Virus record (IMG/VR): IMGVR_UViG_3300035698_003296
Coordinates: 1 to 20,834 of that record
DNA length: 20,834 bases
Origin: a virus
Direction: 5' to 3' (one strand)
Within the stretch, counting starts at the first letter, position 1. The number at the start of each line of letters is the position of its first letter. The notes below the pieces were generated by a model. It saw only the letters and a program-made list of their open reading frames with translations, was not told the DNA's origin and did not search any database. Positions 15,329-20,834 of the stretch are shown piece after piece. A program made the translations under genes and the position numbers.

Positions 15329-17445
15329 CCTACTTTACCCCCCATACGCACAGCATCCGGCGACCGCTTGGCAACAAAATCAAGTCCTGCTTTATTGCTA
15401 GCTAGTTGAAACTCCATCGCCATTTTGTCGCGTTCACGCTTGTCTTCCATCGCCATTTTTTCACGCTCTAAAGCGTTTTTCTGTTCAATTTCGTATTTCT
15501 TGATTTCAGCCTTGGCTTGCTCTTTGAGTAATTCGGGGTCAGGCTTAGGCTTTTGCGGCTCAATCGTTTCAGGGTCAGCAAAGAACTTTTCTGGTGTTTT
15601 GTGCCCCAAAGCTTTTACAAATTCCCGAATAGCATTGTAAGCGTGTTCCGGTGTGACAGAACCAGGCACAGTCTCACTAGCTTTTTGTTGCATGGCTAGT
15701 ATTTGCATAATGCCAGCAATGAGCTCTTCTTTGTTTCCAGTGCCAAGCCCGACATTAATTTTTATTTGAGATTCGGAGTTCCAGAATCTCGGGTCAATTT
15801 CTTTAAATTTTCCACGGATGCGTATCATTTCGGCTTTATCTTGGTGTTTATGAAGATTCCGGGCTATCTTCTTAAAGATATCACTTACGCTTTCTGCGAA
15901 TATACGCGCAATAAGCATCGTACGCTTATCTTGCTTGTCCATTAATTTAGCTATGCCTTGAGCCGTATCATGCAAGCGGTCTACGTCCATTCCACGTGAA
16001 TTACGATGCACACCTGTTCTTGATTCCTTCGTGGCATCCATAAATTCCATCATCGCCTTTCCTTCCGCTGATAAAGGAGGCGTTATTATTGGCTGAACAG
16101 CATTATGATTTTTTACACGTATAAGTGAATTTGGCTTGCTGTTAAGCATATCATCTATATTTACCTGACTTTCAATAATCGTATATCTTTGATTATTACT
16201 CTGGTACATGTTGTCTAGTATTTGGCGTAGAATCGTGGATTTAATGAGCTGAATATCCATAATCAGATCAACAAGGCTCATTCCAATTGCCTTGTGTGGC
16301 TCTGGAACTGGACAAGCCATTGAATAAATATGATCGTCAGTAATTTCGTTAGAAAGGATATACTGGCAGTTCTCGCCAGCCGTAACGATACGCCGGTACT
16401 CTGCTACACCGTCGCCGTCAAAATCAATGCGGATATACCATTCAGTGTATAAAATCTTGCGACTTGCAGGGTCATTTATAATTTGCGAATTAGTATTGCC
16501 GTCCTCATCGTCATAGCGCGATACTGTCTCGCTATCGCCGTAAAATTCAGTATAGCCGTGGATATCATCTATAATATCCTTGTCGTATCCCAGCTCTATT
16601 AATTCGGAGGCGGTTTTGTCATCCTCATGCCCCAAGAACTCGGAATCATCCAAAGAAGTAGAACGCGGTGCAATAATAAATTTCTCTGGAGGAATATTAA
16701 ATATCTTATTCCCGCCCTTTATATTGATGCGCCTAAGCCTGACCTCAAAAAGAACGTCTGTACTTGCTGATTCGCTACCTAAAAGAACATCAAGCTCTTC
16801 TTCGGAAGGATTAATATAGCTTTTTTGACCCTTGCCACCTTCATCATTTAAATACACATATGAATTTTGCTCGGTGATTTCTAACTCGGAATCTTGAAGC
16901 AATATAAGTAAGTCATTCCCAGATAAGTCAGAAAAACGTAACTCTTCAACTTGTTCTTGTTTTTCCCATGTGGTGGCAGTAACGCCTATTTTTTGGATAA
17001 GAGCATCTTTAAACTTGGTGTATAGCACCATAAAGCCATTACACTTGTTCTCGAAAACATGATTGCAGTACTCGGTCTTTTGTTCCGCTTCTTCCTCGAG
17101 GCGCAATGCTTCTTCTGGGTCTTCCGAGCCTTGAGCCTCGAATTTTACGACATCATCGCCGCCGACAAATAGCTCAATAAGTTCTGGCAGGATGGTTTCG
17201 ACAGTATCTTGTGCATCACGACTCACTACCGATGATCGCCCCGGCAATTCATTACCAAAAGGCTTGCCACGGTAGTAATCCAAGGCTTTTTCACGTTCAA
17301 TGGAGATTGTCCCATCACGATAGGCAATTGCTGAATTACGGCAGCTTTTGAGAATAGTAGATAACTTATCCTCGCCCATTTGCTTGGATGATTTCTTTTC
17401 TGATTTTTTGTAAGAACCGCTTGCCATAGACCATCTATTCCACAT
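15325..17445 (-). CDS. Portal protein (P22-type), 706 aa
   Basis: The product is close in length to the P22 portal (725 residues) and shares its N-terminal pattern: EREKALDYYRGKPFGNELPG, then RSSVVSRDAQDTVETILPEL and LFVGGDDVVKFEA. Further on are YTKFKDALIQKIGVTATTWE, the wing/stem region with EWYIRIDFDGDGVAEYRRIV, YSMACPVPEPHKAIGMSLVD and the helix MDIQLIKSTILRQILDNMYQ. The C-terminal ~80 residues are a charged helical barrel-like tail (KAEIKKYEIEQKNALERE). Twelve copies form the ring through which DNA enters and leaves. Two ATGs are possible, 17445 and 17427; neither has a strong ribosome site, so the start is uncertain by six residues. A promoter-like sequence lies about 75 bases upstream, and the stop overlaps the next start. 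Confidence 0.88.
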   Translation of the reverse strand: MWNRWSMASGSYKKSEKKSSKQMGEDKLSTILKSCRNSAIAYRDGTISIEREKALDYYRGKPFGNELPGRSSVVSRDAQDTVETILPELIELFVGGDDVVKFEAQGSEDPEEALRLEEEAEQKTEYCNHVFENKCNGFMVLYTKFKDALIQKIGVTATTWEKQEQVEELRFSDLSGNDLLILLQDSELEITEQNSYVYLNDEGGKGQKSYINPSEEELDVLLGSESASTDVLFEVRLRRINIKGGNKIFNIPPEKFIIAPRSTSLDDSEFLGHEDDKTASELIELGYDKDIIDDIHGYTEFYGDSETVSRYDDEDGNTNSQIINDPASRKILYTEWYIRIDFDGDGVAEYRRIVTAGENCQYILSNEITDDHIYSMACPVPEPHKAIGMSLVDLIMDIQLIKSTILRQILDNMYQSNNQRYTIIESQVNIDDMLNSKPNSLIRVKNHNAVQPIITPPLSAEGKAMMEFMDATKESRTGVHRNSRGMDVDRLHDTAQGIAKLMDKQDKRTMLIARIFAESVSDIFKKIARNLHKHQDKAEMIRIRGKFKEIDPRFWNSESQIKINVGLGTGNKEELIAGIMQILAMQQKASETVPGSVTPEHAYNAIREFVKALGHKTPEKFFADPETIEPQKPKPDPELLKEQAKAEIKKYEIEQKNALEREKMAMEDKRERDKMAMEFQLASNKAGLDFVAKRSPDAVRMGGKVG

Positions 17446-17519
17446 TAGTGAACTAGCTTAGCTCTAGGCTTGCTTTGAAAATATCTGTTTTTGAATACAT
17501 ACAGACTCACGTGTAAATA

Positions 17520-17548
17520 ATTCTATACTGATTTATTTATAATATCAA
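17520..17548 (-). promoter_or_regulatory. Sigma70-like promoter between large terminase and portal
   Basis: On the minus strand TTGATA (17548-17543, 5 of 6 to TTGACA), a 17-base spacer and TAGAAT (17525-17520, 5 of 6 to TATAAT) lie in the 107-bp AT-rich gap after the terminase stop. This is one of only two gaps near 100 bases between genes in the window. Transcription would start near 17513 and run into portal, scaffold and capsid. Confidence 0.55.
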
Positions 17549-17552
17549 GAAA

Positions 17553-19010
17553 CTAAACTACCCATTCCGAATGACCACCGATAAGCAGCCCACTTTTTCT
17601 ATAGCTATCTGACCTTGGAACCTCCGCAAAACGAAGCATCATTATTGCATAACGCAACGCATCGAGCACGTCGTCTTTCATACCCTGGATGATTCCCTCC
17701 TTGCGGTGGTACATGTTAAATTCTTCAAAAAATTCCGCGCAGGTGCTGAATACTTTAAGTTCCCCTCTATCCATCATAGACAGAAGAAGCATAATGCCAG
17801 CTTCTAAGCTATTCCCTCCACTCTTGCCATCTTCTTTTGGTGGGAAGGTTGCTTTTTCAGGAAGCATATTAACGCCATCATCTTGATAAAGCTTGGCTTT
17901 CTGCTCACCTGCTCCCGGGTCGTGTTGGTGTCCATCGTGAGGCCAAGCAACAGGGATTTTATCACCACCCATAGATTTAATAGCTGCCGTATGTTCTTCA
18001 CGTTTGGCTTCACGCTTACGCCATATGCGCGTCAAATATACAACATTATTGTCACGATCATGTGCAAGACTTACTACTGCTGCTGGATGATCCCAACCAA
18101 AGTCAATTGCATTTATACGCGCCCAATGACCAGGAATCTCAAACGGTATAACCTTAATAGCACTTTCGTGAATTGGATATACACGCCCGGAACCAAGTAT
18201 AGGATTACCATTTGCCCTAGCCTCTCTTTCATGTTCAGGGTATGAATCAACAATAGCCTGTGCTGCTTCGTGCGTATAATGCCCTACCTCCATGATACCC
18301 ATTTGAGTTACATGTGTCCGCTTTCCTTTTATTTTCGGATCAGCAGATAGAAAGCGTTCAACAGTTTTTGACATGCCAAGCAAAGGCGTGAATGTCGTAT
18401 AGACAAAACCACCCGTAGCATTTGTGCGTGTTAATCCCTCCATGTAGATATCAAGCGGTGGCTCTTCATCAAACCAAACAAAATGGAGTGTTGGCCCCTG
18501 CCACTTCTCACGGCCTTGGTTGTACGACTTGAAAGAAATAATAGAGTAACCACCAGAAACATGACGAACCGTAACCTTTGTAACAGCCTCCGGCGTTCCT
18601 CTGGCCATCGTAATGCTAATAATATCATCCTTGGGGATAGTGCCAGTTCCCCACTCTCCGAACTCACCAAGTAAAATACGCTGTGGATTGTCACGCGTTG
18701 CCTCACCGGTAACGGAAGAAGCCCAGCCCTTTGTAGGCTTATCAAAACGCCTTCCTTCCCAATCGTCAGGGTATTTACCAGTTAGATGGTAAGCAGTCTC
18801 AAAGCCTCCAGAAACAGTCTTGCCAAGCTGATTACCAGCCATAAACAAGCGTTCGCGCCACTCATTACCGGCACTATGGAAACTAATTTGCTTGGGATAT
18901 GGGAAGTAAGACGAAAGCCGATTATATTTCAGCCTTCTTTCCTTTTCCTCTAGCAGTCTGCAGAGTTCTGACTTGACCTGCAAGAGTGGAAATTCTGGTG
19001 TCGATTTCAT
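17553..19010 (-). CDS. terL: Terminase large subunit (packaging ATPase and nuclease), 485 aa
   Basis: This is the motor that translocates DNA into the head and cuts the concatemer. The ATPase domain shows Walker A GNQLGKT (59-65), Walker B LHFVWFDEE with D181 and catalytic E182, and the coupling motif TTFTP (205-209). Family-typical segments include PYPKQISFHSAGNEWRERLF before Walker A, WGTGTIP (~119-126) and SYNQGREKWQG (162-172). The RNase H-like nuclease domain begins with INAIDFGWDHPA (D303, D307), continues with PHDGHQHDPGAG (D359) and ends with KDDVLDALRYA (446-454), giving the expected acidic metal-binding set. Length is normal. The start lies 89 bases inside the terS gene in a different frame; the overlapping N-terminus (CRLLEEKERRLKYNRLSSYF) looks like the usual helix before PYPKQ, so the long overlap is probably real. 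Confidence 0.93.
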   Translation of the reverse strand: MKSTPEFPLLQVKSELCRLLEEKERRLKYNRLSSYFPYPKQISFHSAGNEWRERLFMAGNQLGKTVSGGFETAYHLTGKYPDDWEGRRFDKPTKGWASSVTGEATRDNPQRILLGEFGEWGTGTIPKDDIISITMARGTPEAVTKVTVRHVSGGYSIISFKSYNQGREKWQGPTLHFVWFDEEPPLDIYMEGLTRTNATGGFVYTTFTPLLGMSKTVERFLSADPKIKGKRTHVTQMGIMEVGHYTHEAAQAIVDSYPEHEREARANGNPILGSGRVYPIHESAIKVIPFEIPGHWARINAIDFGWDHPAAVVSLAHDRDNNVVYLTRIWRKREAKREEHTAAIKSMGGDKIPVAWPHDGHQHDPGAGEQKAKLYQDDGVNMLPEKATFPPKEDGKSGGNSLEAGIMLLLSMMDRGELKVFSTCAEFFEEFNMYHRKEGIIQGMKDDVLDALRYAIMMLRFAEVPRSDSYRKSGLLIGGHSEWVV

Positions 19011-19431
19011 CTTCAGTCATTTCCTCGAAAACATTAACATTTTCAATTTTTTGGCTGAACATGCCTAAATCTAATCCTATAAGGTGAAGGGCGCGATTAA
19101 CACCCGATGAATCGTATTTGTATTCCCCGGTTGGATTTCCTTCTTTATCAATTACCTGTATTACTTGAAGGCTACGCTTAACAACCTCTTGGAGTCCCTC
19201 AAGAACCCATGCTTTATCAACAATAGACTTTTCTTCAACTTTAGTCATTAGCTGCTCAATGTAGGTTTTAACACGCGGTCTATTTGATACGTCATAAGCT
19301 CGGCTCAGAATAGTTTGCGTCTTCATATTTCCTGCACTATATGCAGCTTTATAGGCATCAGCTTTACAACGTGTTTTAATAAATGCTTGTGCAAATTTTA
19401 TCTCACGTGCGGTCAGATCATCTTTTGCCAC
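18922..19431 (-). CDS. terS: Terminase small subunit, 169 aa
   Basis: The small terminase recognises packaging-site DNA and recruits the large subunit. Residues ~6-60 carry the Terminase_2-type helix-turn-helix pattern: LTAREIKFAQAFIKTRCKAD followed by AYKAAYSAGNMKTQTILSRA and NRPRVKTYIEQL. The middle is an oligomerisation helix region (WVLEGLQEVVKRSLQV). The C-terminal part MTEDEIDTRISTLAGQVRTL ends in a basic tail RGKGKKAEI, likely the TerL-contact or DNA-contact end. The start codon is GTG at 19431, supported by GAAGGG just upstream; no ATG in frame is better placed. It overlaps the preceding small gene by 19 bases and the large terminase by 89 bases. Confidence 0.88.
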   Translation of the reverse strand: MAKDDLTAREIKFAQAFIKTRCKADAYKAAYSAGNMKTQTILSRAYDVSNRPRVKTYIEQLMTKVEEKSIVDKAWVLEGLQEVVKRSLQVIQVIDKEGNPTGEYKYDSSGVNRALHLIGLDLGMFSQKIENVNVFEEMTEDEIDTRISTLAGQVRTLQTARGKGKKAEI

Positions 19432-19643
19432 TCTAACCCTTCCCCTGGCATAAATCTTATCGCCAATTTTAAACGACTAACTCGCCGGACACCTTTACTA
19501 TCTTTTTCTATCCGCTTAGCTCCATAATCAGCAGCATACTTACTAGGATACACTTTTGGATAGAATTTTCCAGAAGATGTAGCAAATATATTAATCCACG
19601 TTGACACACGGCACTTTCCTTGATTCTCTGGCTTGTCTTCCAT
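19413..19643 (-). CDS. Small protein before terminase, 76 aa
   Basis: This is a short basic protein with the pattern RVSTWINIFATSSGKFYPKV, then SKYAADYGAKRI, then SRLKLAIRFMPGEGLEW. The order 'WINI... GK-YP--Y-S---A--GA-R ... GEGLEW' resembles small conserved phage proteins that have a Trp-Asn strand, an aligned Tyr/Ser-Ala helix and a final 'xGEGL' turn; I do not know their function. Start ATG 19643 is preceded by AGGTAGGTG and shares one base with the upstream TGA (TGATG). A GTG at 19646 is an alternative that adds one residue. The 3' end overlaps terS by 19 bases. Confidence 0.62.
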   Translation of the reverse strand: MEDKPENQGKCRVSTWINIFATSSGKFYPKVYPSKYAADYGAKRIEKDSKGVRRVSRLKLAIRFMPGEGLEWQKMI

Positions 19644-20062
19644 CACCTACCTGCCACATAAAACATCATTGCAACAACATTAACCAATCTATCCAAACCC
19701 AGTTCATGTCCGCGCCTTTCGCATTCTTCTTTCATCATATCAGGAACTGTTTTAGCTTCGTATGGACGCTTACTATCAAGGAAATATTCAACCAGATCAT
19801 CTTCCCAAACCTGCTTTGCTCCAAAATCCAAGAGCTGCTTTACAAGCTCTGGGTATTTATCAGAATCAGTGCTATTTAACACTGAAACACCAGAAGCATG
19901 TTTTAAATCTTCCATGAGCTCATCAGTAAAACACTTGCCATTAGTTTCAAAAATGCCCTTCATCAATAAGCCGTTGTGCAAAGTGGCATATCCAGTGCGC
20001 ATACCCACATCTAAAGTAATTTTTGCCCCGCTTATCCGATTTTTTAAGAATGGTATTGTCAT
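19643..20062 (-). CDS. Small protein with RuvC/RNase H-like N-terminal motif, 139 aa (possible resolvase)
   Basis: The first strand reads KITLDVGMRTGYATLHNG (14-31), like the beta-1 strand and turn of RuvC-type Holliday junction resolvases, where the Asp (here D18) is catalytic. The C-terminal helix region RRGHELGLDRLVNVVAMMF offers H119 and D124, comparable to the 'H--DA' helix of those enzymes. The usual 'V-E' acid of the fourth strand is not obvious: the matching place reads VSVLNST. The protein is also short for RuvC (about 160-175 residues). It may be a minimal, divergent or inactive member, or an unrelated protein with a similar strand. A resolvase beside terminase would suit removal of DNA branches before packaging. 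The start has AAAGGA eight bases upstream. Confidence 0.5.
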   Translation of the reverse strand: MTIPFLKNRISGAKITLDVGMRTGYATLHNGLLMKGIFETNGKCFTDELMEDLKHASGVSVLNSTDSDKYPELVKQLLDFGAKQVWEDDLVEYFLDSKRPYEAKTVPDMMKEECERRGHELGLDRLVNVVAMMFYVAGR

Positions 20063-20064
20063 TA

Positions 20065-20127
20065 TTATATCCTTTCTATAGCCCTTAAACGCTCGGTGTA
20101 CATGTGGGTTAGGTGCTCGTTGGTCAT
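20065..20127 (-). CDS. Possible microORF, 20 codons, between two small genes
   Basis: In the 66-base gap a complete frame begins at ATG 20127, one base after the upstream stop, and ends TAA two bases before the next ATG. It encodes MTNEHLTHMYTERLRAIERI, a plausible amphipathic helix. A GAGGA sequence lies about 13 bases upstream, rather far. Its end overlaps the ribosome site of the next gene, so its reading could simply be leader sequence coupling the two genes. Coding status is uncertain. Confidence 0.3.
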   Translation of the reverse strand: MTNEHLTHMYTERLRAIERI

Positions 20128-20128
20128 G

Positions 20129-20446
20129 TTAAAATGAATCCTCACCAAGAGCAGGAACTACATCATCTAGCCTGGCTTGTTGCTCGCCAATATCTGCTAA
20201 ATATCTCCATACATCGTCAAGACTGGTTTCGATATCACCAAGTAAGCAATTAGGCACTCCATGGGCTGTACTTTCCTCCGAAATGGGGGCGGACCCTAAT
20301 AGAACATCAGCTATATTTATTTGATTGCTACGCACCCTAATAGCTACCTCCCTGATTTCGTTGATTTTATATAAAACACCGATTAACCTAGGTTCGGGTT
20401 TTTTTAATTTTGGGCTTCCTAGTGTCGCTGCTTGATTATGCTCCAT
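20129..20446 (-). CDS. Hypothetical protein, 105 aa
   Basis: I do not recognise this protein. It is soluble and mostly helical: IGVLYKINEIREVAIRVRSN, NIADVLLGSAP, CLLGDIETSLDDVWRYLADI and a final acidic stretch GEQQARLDDVVPALGED. No metal or nucleotide motif is seen. ATG 20446 is chosen because AAAAGGA lies seven bases upstream. ATG 20473 is a possible alternative, adding nine basic residues and sharing one base with the upstream stop (TAATG) behind AAAGG. The ribosome site at 20444-20458 is identical over 15 bases to that of the scaffold gene. Function is unknown; the position before the resolvase-like and terminase genes gives no clear clue. Confidence 0.6.
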   Translation of the reverse strand: MEHNQAATLGSPKLKKPEPRLIGVLYKINEIREVAIRVRSNQINIADVLLGSAPISEESTAHGVPNCLLGDIETSLDDVWRYLADIGEQQARLDDVVPALGEDSF

Positions 20447-20472
20447 AGTTTTATCCTTTTTTGTTGTTGCCA

Positions 20473-20658
20473 TTAAAAATACCTTTTATCTTTTTTAAGT
20501 GCTTTTAGTTCTTTTTCTATGCGCTCCCTTTCTTTGCCGATTTCTTTCTTGTCAAGCTTAAGTATTTCCCGTCTTGCCTCGGGGCTAACGTGGGCTAAAA
20601 TACCATATGAAGCTTTAGCCGCCTGATCGGCAAGCTTGCGTGTTTTAAAATCAACCAT
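20473..20658 (-). CDS. Small charged helical protein, 61 aa
   Basis: The product is short, lysine-rich and almost wholly helical. It starts MVDFKTRKLADQAAKASYG, continues SPEARREILKLDKKEIGKER and ends with a Lys/Glu heptad-like stretch to KDKRYF. A coiled coil in the last 35 residues is likely. ATG 20658 is chosen because GAGG lies eight bases upstream. A longer frame to 20766 exists but its extra residues (Arg/Gly-rich, including RDSRRDGTKPGRQC) look non-coding and would overlap the end of the preceding gene. The stop shares one base with a possible ATG of the next gene. Function is unknown. Confidence 0.6.
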   Translation of the reverse strand: MVDFKTRKLADQAAKASYGILAHVSPEARREILKLDKKEIGKERERIEKELKALKKDKRYF

Positions 20659-20756
20659 TAGCTTTACCTCTTTTATTCCCCCACACTGCCTACCTGGCTT
20701 TGTGCCGTCTCTCCGGCTGTCTCGTTGTCTATATCCTCTCGCAACGTTGAGATTCT

Positions 20757-20834
20757 TTAGGCACACAGGGCGGCCGAGATCTTTTGGTAATAACCATCTG
20801 CACGTTCATTCAACCTGCCGCGCATCACACTCCA
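20757..20834 (-). CDS. C-terminal fragment of an unidentified gene (cut by window edge)
   Basis: A minus-strand frame enters from the right edge and stops at TAA 20757-20759, giving 25 residues including MRGRLNERADGYYQKISAAL. The composition is protein-like, and the stop leaves a 98-base gap before the next ribosome site. It is too short to identify, and it could be chance. Confidence 0.4.
   Translation of the reverse strand, partial: WSVMRGRLNERADGYYQKISAALCA

Noticed and set aside
17883-18245. Plus-strand open frame (120 aa) opposite the large terminase
   Set aside because: It is antisense to conserved terminase motifs, rich in Cys, Tyr and Arg, and has no family resemblance or ribosome site.
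20743-20756. Near-palindrome CTCGCAACGTTGAG as an operator
   Set aside because: The central CAACGTTG is only eight bases, has a mismatch outside it, and there is no promoter or second copy nearby.
20659-20766. Upstream extension of the 61-residue protein
   Set aside because: The extra residues are Arg/Gly-rich and unlike protein, and a good GAGG site precedes the inner ATG at 20658.
1-20834. Integrase, repressor, lysis genes, tRNAs, CRISPR arrays, insertion sequences or defence systems
   Set aside because: I looked for characteristic motifs, cloverleaf-like segments, spaced repeats and inverted terminal repeats on both strands and saw none that could be supported; lifestyle and lysis genes must lie outside the window if present.

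Overview
The window is a contiguous piece of a tailed double-stranded DNA bacteriophage genome, or of a prophage, although no integrase or attachment site is visible. Every supported gene lies on the minus strand, so in transcription order the map reads from high to low coordinates. Gene content points to a short-tailed (podovirus-like) phage: a P22-type portal, a coat protein of the SU10/DUF5309 type, a head-tail adaptor, a probable beta-propeller tail nozzle, and putative ejection proteins including one of 1642 residues. No tape-measure, sheath or major tail-tube gene was found. The ejection proteins suggest a Gram-negative host, but the host cannot be named from the sequence.

Right end (about 19.4-20.8 kb): the C-terminus of an unidentified gene, then small genes of unknown function, a possible 20-codon microORF, a small protein with a RuvC/RNase H-like N-terminal motif, and a 77-residue protein overlapping the terminase. 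Packaging and head block (about 12.8-19.4 kb): small terminase (GTG start), large terminase (89-bp out-of-frame overlap with the small subunit), a 107-bp gap with a sigma70-like promoter, portal, a 130-residue conserved-looking protein, scaffold, and major capsid protein.

Head decoration and connector block (about 8.7-12.8 kb): a lectin/LamG-like probable decoration protein, a pentapeptide-repeat protein, a 113-residue protein, the adaptor, and the tail nozzle. Tail and ejection block (1 to about 8.7 kb): a 107-residue protein, a GNAT-like protein, two mid-sized probable internal virion proteins, the 1642-residue protein, a tail fibre with a collar domain and HxH motifs, a 101-residue protein, and the start of another tail-type gene cut by the left edge.

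Genes are tightly packed and many junctions are TAATG, TGATG or ATGA overlaps, suggesting translational coupling within long transcripts. The capsid gene and the gene after it are each followed by a strong hairpin, which could set high structural-protein expression apart from the rest. I saw no lysis, replication, lysogeny, tRNA, CRISPR or insertion-sequence features. I did not find a clearly new defence or counter-defence system; the most unusual items are the pentapeptide-repeat protein, the giant ejection protein with NPF repeats, the two hairpins and the terminase overlap.
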